This document shows, piece after piece, positions 1 to 33,260 of a stretch of DNA of 64,000 nt; position 1 is the stretch's first letter, and every line of letters starts with the position of its first letter. The DNA comes from Centroberyx gerrardi (lineage: Eukaryota; Chordata; Actinopteri; Beryciformes; Berycidae): positions 23,850,315 to 23,914,314 of the forward strand of contig NC_135997.1 of NCBI RefSeq assembly GCF_048128805.1, in the 5' to 3' direction. The notes beneath the pieces were generated by a model, which worked only from the letters and a program-made list of their open reading frames with translations, was not told the DNA's origin and did not search any database. Position numbers and translations under genes: made by a program.

Positions 1-1358
1 GAATCGCTTTTTCTCGACTGGACTTGACTGACTTGTTCTCACTATCATTATCGATATTGCTCTCTCCACCTACACATAAAACCCAGTTGAATACAGTTCA
101 CACCCTTTCACTGGGGTTTGAACTGAATTAGGCAGGTTTAAGGAACACTAAAAAATAACTGATGACACAAAACAGTGTAAGAGTATCTCAGGGTGGACTT
201 TCCCTTTAAGTTTGATGAAAAGGTGCAGCCATGTTGCTTGACACACACACACAGTCCTCTTTCTCCTCTAACTGAGAGGGGAGTGTTTAGATTTTGATAA
301 ATATCTGAAGGGAGCCTGATAATGAGAGGTCAAACAGTCAGGAGAGCAGATACTGACCCACTGCCTGTTGCAGGACAGCAGGTCTCTTGTCCTGCCTGCT
401 GCCTGCCGTCTGCCCAGCCACCGGAGTTTGACCACAGACAGCTGCACCTCACTGTTTGACATGGGAATACCTGTTCACTGTGTGTGTAGTTCGAGTGTGT
501 GTGTGATCCTTGCGTAAACCACTGGAAGCCAATGAGCCCCTGAGTACGGCTGCGGTAACCAATCAAGTGTGTGGATGTGTGTTTATTTGCATGTTGCCTC
601 ATCCACCATCATGGGTTTCAGTGAAAAGACCCAGAACCAGATAAAGAAGTTGGAAGGAAATGTGTCTTTGAAGCCAAGTTTCGATGGTGGTGGGTGGCGG
701 TGAGGGTGGGGTGGTGCAAGTAATGGCCAGACCCGACACCCACAGAGCAAATCTAATTCTGCTAAAATTGCAAGCTAGTGAGTTAATAACCGCAGTTGCA
801 ATTTTTTAAAGTCAGCTATGGCACACTGATCAGATCCTAATTGGGGCTTTTATTTGTTTATTATTTATTTGTTTCATTGTCTCAGTTCAACAGTCTAATG
901 GCTCAAAATCAGGCAGCAGACTATAAGTCACTGGTGTTGGCTGCCGTGCGGCCATCTTGGTGCCAGCCAACAGAGCTGGGATTGACTCTTGTGTGAGTAC
1001 ATTACTGCTGATAGCTTTTAAGAAAATCACATACCAAAAACACCATCAACGTGGTGGGAACAAACAGCAGAGTGGTTGTGAAAATACAGAGGCAATAACA
1101 ATAAATGAGTGATGATAGTTTATTGATCCTCATAGGAAAGTCCAGCTATACTGAAGTCCTGAGGGATCCAGACCTCATTAGGAAAAAGATTAATAGGATT
1201 TAGGGGGTTAAGTTTTGAATAAGAATTAGGATTATGGTTAGTGTAAGGGTTAAATTTGTGCGTGTAGTGGTGAGGACTAAGGCAGGGGTAATTGACTGTA
1301 ATGGGTAAAGGAATGCACGCAAGTCAATGGAATATCCGCACTAGTATAGCAAAACAAT

Positions 1359-1409
<51 letters not shown>

Positions 1410-1455
1410 ACCCATGCAAACACGTGGATGTGCGTTTGCACACTCGGTTGCTCAC
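1..1455. other. myo5a intron 6 (partial)
   Basis: No coding sequence is seen. It contains the (TG)n tract at 1361-1408, a fragment at about 1110-1150 resembling the TTTATTGATC tails of fish retroposons, and at about 890-1005 a repeat also found near 46495-46620 (shared words GGCTCAAAA, CATCTTGG and GATTGACTC). Confidence 0.6.
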
Positions 1456-23221
<21,766 letters not shown>

Positions 23222-23450
23222 GATGGTCACTCGCTATGTCCTTTCTCCAATCTGGGCTAAAACATCCGCAGGTCGCCGCGCTGCATGGGACTCGGTGTGT
23301 GTTTGCATGAAGCAGAGAGCAAAATCCTTTGTGGCTCCAGGGACTCAAGTGGAAGATGTGGCTCCTATCGCCATGATAACCTGAAAGGCTTCGGGTTTTG
23401 GCGTCTCACTTTGCATTCTGGGTATGATGGATGAAATGATTCACCCAAAC
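23222..23450 (-). promoter_or_regulatory. myo5a 5' UTR and proximal promoter region
   Basis: This is the sequence immediately upstream of the myo5a start codon. On the minus strand it contains ACCCAGAATGCAA (23411-23423), close to the core of the ZNF143/STAF site found in many vertebrate TATA-less promoters. No TATA box is evident. The exact start site cannot be read from sequence. Confidence 0.45.
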
Positions 23451-23828
23451 GGCGAGTGGTGTTGCTACGTCAAACTGCGCCCCACGGTGGTCGCGATGGC
23501 ACCCATTAAACTATATAAAACACTATTGTATTTATTTATTCAGGTTTAAAAATGGAATGTTCTTACGCCAAGTAATATAGTTCCTGAACAACAGCCAAAC
23601 GATGTGGTTATTATTTGTCACGTGCAGGGGGTGAACACAATTATGGAAACACTACAGAACCTGAATGCACACTTCCTATGGTATAGTTCCTTTGCTACAC
23701 CTAACATGGCTTCCATAGATTTTGAAGATTGTCATACATGTAAATAGATTGTTTCATTGGTGCACGGAACATGAGAAAGTTAGAATGTTAATCACAGCTG
23801 CCACTGGAATATTCATCCAAATGATGCC

Positions 23829-23842
23829 GTTGCCATGGTAAC
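23829..23842. promoter_or_regulatory. RFX X-box-like site upstream of myo5a
   Basis: GTTGCCATGGTAAC fits the palindromic X-box bound by RFX factors (GTTRCC-NN-GGYAAC) and lies about 610 bp upstream of the myo5a ATG. The match is direct; function is inference. It lies inside the interval assigned to an old Tc1-like element, so it may have come with that element or arisen in it. Confidence 0.4.
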
Positions 23843-24359
23843 ACATCAGCTTTCTGAATCTCATGCGCCAGATCAACACTGATTTCCATGACAACATTAT
23901 CAAACATTCTATGGCAGCCATTAGTGTACCAGCCAAATGACCATTCAAAAGTGTAGATTTGAATGGGTATGACCGTTTTAACCATTTAAATGCTATGGGA
24001 AACAGCAGATAAACATGACTTTAATGTTGAAGTAATTAAATCAGCTGCTTATGAAAGCAGCTACAGGAATTAATCAAATTAAGTTAAATGCCAGTATGTG
24101 TCAGTGTCAGCTTTAAAAGAGGTCTGATAATCAAAGCAACATTAGGTAACTCAAAGAGGCCAAATAGTCAGTGCCCAAATGACAGGTGCACCAGTCACAA
24201 AAGTTATTTAATGTGTCAAGGTAAATAGTTTTGAAAATCATGATAATATATGCCAAACACAGACAAGCTGCATCAGAGAGAGGAACAGTGTTTGCAAGTC
24301 AAAGCTTACCTAGAGGGATAGAGGGACACTTGACAGGATGACCACAAAACAACAGGCTC

Positions 24360-25045
24360 AGAAATTGAAATTGAAACAAAATTGAATCAACACCTCTGTC
24401 ACACCTGTCTCAACTGTAACTGTACATTGTGATCTTCACAAAGCTGGGATTTATGGCAAGGCTGCCATAAACCACTAGTATCCAGTGACAATGCACAAAG
24501 ACCCATGGTGTAAGGAGCACAAAACTCCAGGACTCCTGAGCAATAGAAAAAGCAATATTCTAGTCTTTCACCCCCTTCACCGGGTTTACGTTTGGAGAAG
24601 GTTGTCTTCAGCCTACAATGTCTGTTGCCAACTGTTAAACATGACAGTGGATCTGAAATGGTATGGGCACCCACATCCTGGGAGACTCTAAGTCCAATGA
24701 TTGCTCTATATGGTCATATAACAGATAAGGAATGAAGCCATCTTACAGGACCTATGGTTCAAACAATGTTCCCTAATGACGTTCCCATATTCCTGGATGA
24801 TAATGTTCCGTAGACACTAAGCAAATTCAAGAGTGGTTTCAAGAACACCAGGCTGAAGTCAAAGATCTAGACAATACTGAACCTTTATGTGAAGCTCTGC
24901 AGCACAGAGTGTGAAGTATATTTCCACCTCCTTCATTCCTCACAGAGCTGGAGGCTTTCCTTCTTCAAGAAAGGTCCAATGTCCCTCTACACAGTTCAGG
25001 ACCTGGATGGCAGCACTCCTGAAGCTGTTCTGACGGGATAGGTTG
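24360..25045 (+). pseudogene. Tc1-like transposase pseudogene
   Basis: Reading across frames on the plus strand gives recognisable Tc1 transposase pieces: a DLHKAGIYGKAAI-like segment (about 24430-24470), the PLVSSDNAQ region, CKEHKTPG, the YVWRR-like strand, LLPTVKHDSGSEMVWAPTSW (about 24625-24685), ILDDN-like words containing the second catalytic Asp region (about 24790-24810), and a C-terminal PLYTVQDLDGSTPEAV (about 24985-25030). Frameshifts and stops interrupt it repeatedly, so it cannot make an active enzyme. It is an old non-functional copy. Confidence 0.75.
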
Positions 25046-25120
25046 GCACTACGTCTTAGTAGGCACTTGATATTTATATATTGTTGGGTGTTTGCGTGTT
25101 TCCAGTATTATAGCCAGAGA

Positions 25121-26099
25121 TAAAACAACTGTTATACCTCTATGATTATAACATTATTACATGATTATAGTCCACTCCCTTCAGAACTTATGAGTAGTGA
25201 ATTTTGGTTAGCATTAATATTTAAATGAACTGTTATGTGGTCACAGGTGTGCATTTATTGGTAATTTTACAGCACTTTCTGTGGTACTTGTGTGTGGTGC
25301 AGTTTTCTCCCTTAACATTTCTTCTTAGTGGGGTGGAAAAGCCCCAAATACGCCATCATATCACCAGTCAGTAGGTAGAAACCCACTGCTATTACTTTTT
25401 TCCTTTTCGCCAGTCACTTTAGACTTTACTGCGTTATTACTCACTTATCCCTAATGAAAAATCACACATATTCTTACTGGGTCTTATAGTGTCGGTGGTA
25501 ATCAATCGACACACACTTTTTTCCAGCAATACCCTGCTTCACATTCATACTGTGGAGCATTTACACAGTAGTTGTTGAGGGAGGGGAAGAGTGTTATGCA
25601 TTAACGTTCCCAAGCTGGCCGTGGGATTCAAACTCTGTGGGTGCTCAGACTTCTGGTAGCCAGTATCATGCCGGCCCAGCCAGTGTCATAAATAACTTCA
25701 CTACACATTAGCTGACTTCATGCAATGGGTCAAGAAGCATTGTTGTGACAGAGAGCAATGTTTTAGACCCTCTGACACAAACTCAATTAAACTAATCATT
25801 CTTATATGTGGGTTGCAGCTTCAGGGTGCTTTGCCCCACCTCAGCTATTCAGTGGAAGAACTGCTGATGTGGTGCTCTCATTCTCTAGTGAGAGAAAATG
25901 AGCTTAGTATAGGGCAGCAAAGTCTAAGCTCACATTAGTCTGGAATTATGTTGCAGCTCACACATTAAAACTGATTGCTATTTTCCCCATGTTGCGTGTT
26001 ATTATAAACCTTTGATTATATTCATTAAAATACAGCCATCAACTAAGGCGCTAATAAACAGTCATAGCCACCATAACAGACAAGACATTAGCAATGAAA
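25121..26099. other. Intergenic, myo5a to arpp19
   Basis: No gene is seen. A piece at about 25310-25440 (GGGGTGGAAAAGCCCC and CGCCAGTCACTTTA) belongs to the same diverged repeat family as 14710-14790, 21310-21560, 39300-39508 and 48470-48545. Confidence 0.5.
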
Positions 26100-27698
26100 C
26101 ATTTGTGCAAAACTATTTTATTTACAAAACAAAATGGCACAAAGTGACAGCAGGGCAGCCATATACATGCACAGCTCAGACAGATGTAGTGCTAGTTTAG
26201 ATCCATCAACCTGGACCACATCACAGGTAAATTCCAACCAGTCAGTAAGGACCTGGGGAAGAGCACTACACAGGGCCAATGACATTTTGTCATAAAACTA
26301 CTTTAACTTTTAGGTGTACAGAATGTTTTTTTTTTTTTTTTTAAGTCCTACATGATTCATAACACTAGCATTTTATTTGTTCCCAGTGCCAGGAATTGCT
26401 CCCTGGTCATGTTCTCCATAAAATTATACCCATGCAGCCTGCGGGGCATAAAGGCTGGTCCCTACTGACAGGAATTTAGCTCTCAGGTCCCGTACACTCC
26501 TCTACCTCTCGTTTGGGATGACCACACTTCATTCATGACAACTGGGAACTGGAAACTTTGACCCGAGTAGAGGACAGTGTTATCATTCGAGGCTGAACTG
26601 AAGGGCAGACTACAAATGCAGTGAAAGTTTTCAAAACCCCCAATTCAGACTGTACAACACCATCCTCTCCTCTTTAATCTGTCTACCTTGAAGGTAGAAA
26701 ATTTCCTAGTTTCAAGGAGTCTCGAATGCTTCATCTACCTGCCGCCCGGAGATTACATGTTGCACCCGAGCTTTTAAGCACATGTGTAAATGTCTGTGTG
26801 TGTTCAGTGCACCTAAGATGAGTCAAATCGGAGCTCGATGAAGTTTGCCTTTGGGAGCCCTGCGTCACACATGCAGTTCCATATATGACACTCTGGCCTT
26901 CGCTGTGTGGTCCATCAGTATTGGCCTCCCTCCCTCCGTCCGTGCTTCAAAACCAACATGTTAACAAAACTGAACTCAGCCTTGGGGTTATTATATTCAG
27001 TCAATCACTCAAGCACATTAACAGCATAATTTAGAATAAGGACATACAGTGAATGATACAATTCTAATGTAAAATTTTCTAAAAGGCTGACGTCTGCCTC
27101 CGTGCCAAACAGGAAATATGTACACTTCCGAACTGAGGGATCCTGATCACTGCACTGAAGCCCTCCAACCGTACAGGGCGAAGCTTCTGCCAAGCGCCCC
27201 CCACCCCCTCTCTCTCCAGCCAATGAACATTGTGTTAGCCGTTGTCCATCAGTCGCACAGAGGCGTCACAGTCCGCTCAATCGCACTCGCACATGGATGT
27301 CCTGTCTTTCAGTGTATCATACATGGGAGGAAAGAAAAAACAGAACTGAGAAAGTGGAGACGGATGAGGGTGATGACAGCAGGGCAGTGGGGGGGGGGGG
27401 GGGGGGGGCAAGAGACAAAAACAAGGATGGGAGGCAGTAGAGACATTGTCAGGGGGCGGGAATAAAAAACAAAAAACAAAAAAAAGACTGGAAGTGTATC
27501 AGCTAGCCGGGTCGCTGGGTGCTAGGTATGGTTTCCTCTGGGGCGGGGTCCGGGGCTGGTGGGGAGAGGGTAGAGGCAGGGGGGGGAACAGGTGGTGGTG
27601 TGAGGGTGGGTGAGGGTGGAGGTAAATGTTACAGGTCTGAGACTAGAGTGGAGAGGGTTAGGGCTGGGAAGTGATGCAGAGCCCAGGCTGTGTGCGCA
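26100..27698 (-). other. Probable arpp19 3' UTR
   Basis: About 1.6 kb of unique-looking sequence downstream of the stop codon. A minus-strand AATAAA (plus-strand TTTATT at 26117-26122) is a good candidate polyadenylation signal, which would end the transcript near 26100. Within it, a run of 18 G on the plus strand (27391-27408) would be a C-run in the mRNA. The end point is inferred from the signal only. Confidence 0.5.
26117..26122 (-). terminator. Candidate arpp19 polyadenylation signal
   Basis: AATAAA on the minus strand about 1.58 kb past the stop codon. A closer unmapped signal could also be used; cDNA 3' ends would decide. Confidence 0.4.
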
Positions 27699-27869
27699 TC
27701 AGCCTGCCAGTTTGCTGGCCACCAGAGAAGGTTTCCTCTGGGGCAGGTCCTGGGGGGTGGGGATGTGGTCCCCTGTGATCTCCGTCTTTTCTGGCGCGGC
27801 GGTGGGCAGCTGCTTGTTCTTGATCTTCGCTTTAGCCATGTTGTAGTCGCCCGAGTCAAAGTACTTTTG
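27699..27869 (-). CDS. arpp19: arpp19 coding exon 3 (Greatwall and PKA sites)
   Basis: 56 codons and a TGA stop. It starts [15 protein letters not shown] and ends [10 protein letters not shown]. It carries the B55-inhibitory FDSGDY motif and the C-terminal PKA serine, and follows a CTCTACAG acceptor. Confidence 0.97.
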   Translation of the reverse strand, partial: QKYFDSGDYNMAKAKIKNKQLPTAAPEKTEITGDHIPTPQDLPQRKPSLVASKLAG

Positions 27870-28038
27870 CTGTAGAGAGACAATACAAAAGGTGGGGGGG
27901 GGTCGGGGGGTTATTAGTAGCAATTAATGTACTGTTTTTGGTGCTTGTTTTTTTCCATTTCTTGAGAAAGTAAGTAAGTAAGTGAGCATTGCCAGTACAA
28001 AAATGGGTAAGGGGGGGGGGCTTCTACAGTACAAGGGC

Positions 28039-28070
<32 letters not shown>

Positions 28071-31000
28071 ACTCCCTACACCCTACTCGTATTAACCGAA
28101 ACCGCTCTCAAATTCAGTGTCAATACCTGATTTTTTCAGGTAGTGAGTTCAGTTGTAGAATGCGGTTGTCACTCTCCTTAATAACTGAACTGTGTGTGAA
28201 CTTAAGCGCTCCAATGAGGAGTGACAACCCTATTTAGATGCAGTGAGTATGTAGCCATTTCTGGAGTTGGGGGGGGGGGGGGGGGGTCTAAAGAGGCTAT
28301 TGACTGAACAACGTCATGTTAATCTGCGCGAGCCATTCTGGTCCTTGATTTTGATGTTGCCACCCAAGTTTAACCAATCCTGACAAGTCCCACTTGCACA
28401 CTGACTCCATTTTGCCAATGTTCAAAATAGAAATGGGAGAAATAAAGGGAGGAACAGGGAAAGATCATAGGGGCTTCTGTTTTCGGAGGGTTTGTTAAAG
28501 CCCCAGTATGCAGGTGTTATGACCATGTAAAATTGGGGCCTTTCCTCATTATTTAAACTGATTTATGTTTCCATAATTATTGGATCTCAGTTCTGTGAGT
28601 GCAGTAGTACTCAGGAGAGAGATCCAGTATTGCTCTGAGAAGACTAAAATATGAACTTTGTTCTTATATTTATTACTATTTGTTATAATATTATTGTTTT
28701 AGCCTACTTATTTCCTACAATTAAAAATTGCATTTCTGCACTGACTCAAGAAAGTACATTAAGCATTCACAATTAATAAAGATTATCCGTTTATTTTTCA
28801 ATTGAGCATTGAGCCTTTAATAAAAATGTTTATTAATGTTATTTTAACTGTCATGCTTTCATAAACATATTTAAGGTTTGGTAAAAAGTGGCATCACCGG
28901 AAATATGTATCTTGCCGCCACAAACATCCCTTAGCCGGTTACTTTTCCCATCTGGCTGGCTACTCAAAAATTTGGGGAACCCCCTGCATTACCACATCAA
29001 AGTTTTGTAGTATAAAATGTATTACATTCAGTCATTTTCAGTAATTTGTATATTTGTCTAGTTCAATATCCAATAAAAATATATCACCAGACATCCACAC
29101 CATCTGCCTTGGTAGTAGGGGTGGGCGATATGACACCGTATGCGATGATATTGATATTAACATTAACGTGCCCGCGAAACGCCATCTAACATTATCGAGT
29201 ACACCTTTGCGCATCAGCCAATCACACAATCTACGTACACACTGCCAGAATTCGGTAGTGACAACCGAATTAATGAATTAAAGTGAATTCACTGTCTGGT
29301 ACACACTGGAGCAGAGCGGAGTAAAATGACCAGACTGTATGTACAGGTAACAGGAGTCACTCTACTCCTCCGATCTCGCGATGGCTGTAAATAATGTCTG
29401 TAACCATAGTACGGTTTACTTCAGACCAATAGGGCGCTACCATTGCCGGTGTTTTCGGTTTACTTGACGCCATAACACCAGTTACCCAAGTCACCAATTT
29501 ATCCATAACATCTTAATAAACTGCCTATGACAGCACTGTTTTTTTTCCCACCGCATGGACATGATACTTTTAACCGCAACATTTGGTCTGGGCCAAGACC
29601 ACAGAACGGGTAGGATGATAATGATGATAATGTTACGTAACGTAACGAGTGTTGCGTCTTAACGTGACATTACAATCAGTTGTCCGGTTAGGGTTAGACA
29701 AATAAAGAAAATTGCCGACAAGCCAGATTATGGTGATGACACAGAAATGCTCTCAACTGTTGAGGAGAGGAGAAACTCTGAATCCACAACTGAAGATTTA
29801 ATTCCCAGATGTGGTTCAACGTCGCTTGTCTTTTTATGAAAGCTGAAAAATATCGTCAAATATCGACATCGTAAAAATGACAGAAAATATCAGGATATTA
29901 CTTTTTGTCCATATCGCCCACCCCTACTTGGTAGTATTTAACGCAGTAATGGGCCTCCACAGCGCCACACAAATGTTACATAAACAGTCATACTATGTTG
30001 TTACTGTTATGATTTTTTGATGTTCCACTCAAATTTGAATATTGATATTTGTTCTGACAGCCTTTGTTGGGCGGTATCCCGATATTGCTGTAAACCAGAG
30101 TAAATGTTCACGGTATCACATTCAGTACCGTGATACTTATATTCCATTTTCTATTAAAATATCACATTATGCTTGCTATGAATTAACCCTTGTGCATAAC
30201 AATGCTACTAATAGTGAAGGCTGTAGCACCAAATTAGACTTTCATCTGCTTAGTGTGAAGTGCGGGATGAGCTGCACTAGCCACTCTGAGGGAAGGGTGA
30301 GGGAAATTAAAAAGACGGCTCCTCCAGCTGTTGGTCAGGTCTTTGAGTTCTTTGAGAGAGTCAGACGATATTGAAAAGCCAGCTGATTTGGATCAAAGGT
30401 AGCCTGATATTCAGGCTGAATGGCCATTTCATTTCCACTTCATTATTCAGTCTGACATTTCCTCCTTGTTAGTCGTTTTCTGTGTGGGGGGGTTTGATTT
30501 TCCCTGAACCAATCACTAGTGACTGACGTATCCAGCCGCTCTGACGTTATTTTCAGTTACACTGATGCTGGGCGTATTTACTAACTTACCCAAGAATGTT
30601 GGTCATTTTTTACAAAAATATGGTATTTGCAAAGACACTTTGTTGGTTAACGAATGATTTCAATATTATTCTGCCGAAAAGTCAATGAAAACCTTTGCAC
30701 GAACGGTTCAAACTTTAGTCCTGCCCACAAAGGTGCTGATTGGTTCGATGGTTTTTTCGCTCAAGAAATCGCTGTTGAATAGAGCAACACCAGACTCTGT
30801 GAATCGCTCGACCAAATCTGAAGAGTGGGCGGGTTGCGATTCAGGAGTCTGGAACCAGGCTACATCAAAGGATAGAAATACAACAATCAAATGCAGAGTG
30901 CTTTCCGTTGATGTCCATAGTCACAAAAGTTCTTGTGCAACGGGCACTGCCTCAGTATGTACTCACACAGCTTAAGCTGGACAAAGTCAGCATACTTCTC

Positions 31001-32640
31001 TTTTTGGACAGAAACCTGAGGGATAGTAACTATATTAAATTAATTTTCACTGTTTTATGTTTGTTTTTGATGGAATAATAAGAGTACCTGACCAAAGCCC
31101 TTTTATATTTGGGCATGCTTAGACTTGCCTAGTCTACATGGTAAAGAGAGCAAATGCTGGAAACCTTATTTCTGTGTCATATCACATCAAATTAGTTTTA
31201 TCCTTTTTTTAAGCTTGTTTTGGCTGACAAGATGCACACAAAAATGTATTTATTTTTTAAGAAACTATTTCATTGTTAAGGATGTTGCAGGAATTTGGCA
31301 TTTACAATGACATAAGCAGCCATTATGACCGCCTCACATCCCCAGACCAATATTTTCACAATACTGTATATGCTGTAAAATATGGAGACAACATTGTTAT
31401 ATGAAAAGGTTTCTGATTTGCCATTTAGTTCAAAGAAGCACTTCTTGGATTCATGTTTTTCCAACAGTAACTGTTGCAACATAAAAAAACATATTGAGTG
31501 GACCTAAAATGACAGTAACAGTAATGTGGTAAATCCTGAAAGTCTTGTGAGTAAAAGTAGAAGAGGAGATAAGTTAACTCACCCCCTTCTGAAGGCGTTT
31601 GCGGAGCAGATCTGAGCCCCCGGGTTTATGTCCCAGATTTGGGTATCTGGCCTTCAGTTTGGCCTCCTCTGCCTTTTCAGGACTGATCACCTTGTCATCC
31701 CCCTCCTGAAAACAAGGGGAGAGAGGGAGAGATCTTGTACTCAGTAGGTGTCGCCAGGCTCCCCAACGAAAAATTATCGTTTAGCTTCGTTTGCCACAGT
31801 GGCACTGTGGTGTAGAGATGATCTGCGAGGATCAGACGTTTAGTACTACAACAAATTCCAAAGCTGCTGAGTAAGATCTGTCGTAACGACTTACGCAGCC
31901 GCCCATTTCTAACCAACTTAACGTTAATAATCCAATATAAGCCTCACTGAGGTAACGTAACGACACAAACTATGGCGTTAACTACTGGACGTCAGAACGT
32001 TAGCAAGCTCTAGGTAACATTAGCTAGTGGGTTGGCTTAGCAGACAGCAGTCCCTTCACATGACATAATAGAGCTAACGTTAGTTAACAGGTTGGACATT
32101 AGCCACTCGTTTGATAACGCTGAGATTAACTGTGCAGCATTAGGAAACATCACTTTGCCAGGCGTTAACTTAACGTTTTTGACAGTTGGATTGGCTAACG
32201 TTTGCTAACCGCACGAGATTGCGGCAGCTAAAGCCGAACCCAAAGGACACGCCAGTCTGTTGGCGCTAGCTAGCAGCTGAGCTACAAATGATCTGCCAGG
32301 CTATGAATGTCATAATTGCTAACGTTAGCGAGCTGCTAGCTAACAGCATCCATGACACTCAGACAAAATCACCAGCTGACATGAATAGCCAGTTAACCTA
32401 CTGTGATTGAGCTAACCGCTGCGTCGTTACAAAGTTGGTAAACTAGCATTAACTAACCCAAGATGGGCTTATTGGCCTTGGCTAAGATGTCAACAATAAC
32501 GAGAGAGGGCCGTAGAAGCTAACGTTAACGTAGCTAACAAAATCAATCGTGCTAACGCTAGTTCGCTGCATTTAAAAACTTACTTTCTCGTCCACTGGCG
32601 TCTCTTCGGCCGTCTTTGTTTCCTCGATTTCCTCCGACAT
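27699..32640 (-). CDS. arpp19: cAMP-regulated phosphoprotein 19 (PP2A-B55 inhibitor)
   Basis: Three exons, 32584-32640, 31583-31705 and 27699-27869, encode 116 aa. Greatwall (MASTL) phosphorylates the central FDSGDY motif; the phosphoprotein then inhibits PP2A-B55 and permits mitotic entry. Seen: the acidic N-terminus [14 protein letters not shown], the conserved [17 protein letters not shown] block (about 29-45), [12 protein letters not shown] with the Greatwall serine at position 66, and the PKA site RKPS with Ser108. The C-terminus SLVASKLAG followed directly by a stop is ARPP19; the paralogue ENSA continues GGQVE. The length matches human ARPP19 (112 aa). All junctions are GT-AG in phase 0. 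Which teleost duplicate this is (arpp19a or arpp19b) cannot be decided. Confidence 0.96.
29116..29926. mobile_element. hAT-like MITE, 811 bp
   Basis: The terminal inverted repeats are perfect for 17 bp (TAGGGGTGGGCGATATG at the left; its exact complement at the right). It is flanked by a perfect 8-bp target-site duplication CTTGGTAG at 29108-29115 and 29927-29934. An 8-bp duplication is the hAT-superfamily signature. No transposase is seen inside, so it is non-autonomous. It sits in arpp19 intron 2. Confidence 0.85.
30400..30863. mobile_element. hAT-like MITE, copy 1 of a two-copy family
   Basis: The ends are TAGCCTG... and ...CAGGCTA, and a perfect 8-bp duplication ATCAAAGG flanks it (30392-30399 and 30864-30871). 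The body is collinear with 60921-61374. There is no transposase coding capacity; the small open frames inside are incidental. Confidence 0.85.
31583..31705 (-). CDS. arpp19: arpp19 coding exon 2
   Basis: 41 codons, [20 protein letters not shown] then [21 protein letters not shown], phase 0 at both ends, with a TTTTCAG acceptor and GTGAGT donor. It is the conserved family core before the Greatwall site. Confidence 0.96.
31706..32583. other. arpp19 intron 1, GCTAAC/GTTAGC-rich
   Basis: About 880 bp just downstream of the promoter with many copies of the words TAACGTTA, GCTAACGTTAGC, GCTAGC and GTTAAC in both orientations, mainly 31915-32560. No coding sequence is seen. Such motif-dense CpG-bearing segments occur near promoters of other fish genes; the role is unknown. 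Confidence 0.6.
32584..32640 (-). CDS. arpp19: arpp19 coding exon 1
   Basis: 19 codons, [19 protein letters not shown], with a GTAAGT donor. The ATG complements 32638-32640. This is the acidic, variable N-terminus of the ENSA/ARPP19 family. Confidence 0.93.
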
Positions 32641-32870
32641 TTCTAAATTGTCTTGATCTCAGCGAAATCAAGAGATAGATAGCTCACTGGTAGAACGAGA
32701 GATGGACAAATCCCCAGCTCTGACTTTCCGTCCCCATACGAATCCCACCGACCGTTGACTCAAAACCTCCTTGGTTGAGTCCCGCACAAAATATGGTCGC
32801 CGAGAAATACTACGTCACATGCGGAGACACCGTGCGCGTTCCCGGTCCCGGTCCTCGGGCACTTTCCCTC
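32641..32870 (-). promoter_or_regulatory. arpp19 5' UTR and promoter region
   Basis: CpG-containing sequence directly upstream of the arpp19 ATG. The word TACGTCACATG at about 32811-32822 contains a CRE-type core (TGACGTA on the minus strand). No TATA box is evident. Limits are inferred. Confidence 0.45.
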
Positions 32871-33260
32871 ACACACTTGTAGGATAGGATTTTGCATCTG
32901 GTTGCATAATATGCCGATCAGCTGTTAGATCCATGTGCATTAAACACAAATCCAGATTTCAGTGAGAGATACCCTTAGATCTGGAGCTTGCCTTGATGAA
33001 TGCTATACACTCGGATTCATGTAGGCGAAGATTCGCTTGTTTTCATCTGATTTTCGATTCCAATCATTTTTGTTCATGCAGTGTCAGTGTTTATATTTTG
33101 CATGTCTCGCGACCAGGCTAATATTCCAGCATCATCCTGTACGAAAACCATTGTTTTTCTGCTCATATTGTGCAAAATATAAATCTCCAAAATACGTGAA
33201 ACGCCAGGCAGAAGATGACATCTTATGGAAGGCCGTTGGGGCGTTACAAATACGAGGGCT

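Larger units (their letters stand above)
23620..25120 (+). mobile_element. Decayed Tc1/mariner-like transposon
   Basis: About 1.5 kb. The ends carry related inverted words: ATTATGGAAACAC near 23640, and GTGTTTCCAGTATTATAG near 25095 whose complement reads AATACTGGAAACAC. The middle translates in pieces into a Tc1-family transposase (see the pseudogene entry). Size, ends and content agree with a Tc1 element. Target-site TA duplications are not clear. Confidence 0.6.
27870..31582. other. arpp19 intron 2
   Basis: 3.7 kb. It contains two hAT-like non-autonomous transposons (29116-29926 and 30400-30863), long G-runs on the plus strand (near 27893-27912, 28010-28020 and 28270-28287), a poly-A run at about 28041-28069, and a diverged repeat at about 28900-28990. 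No coding exon is seen. Confidence 0.6.
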
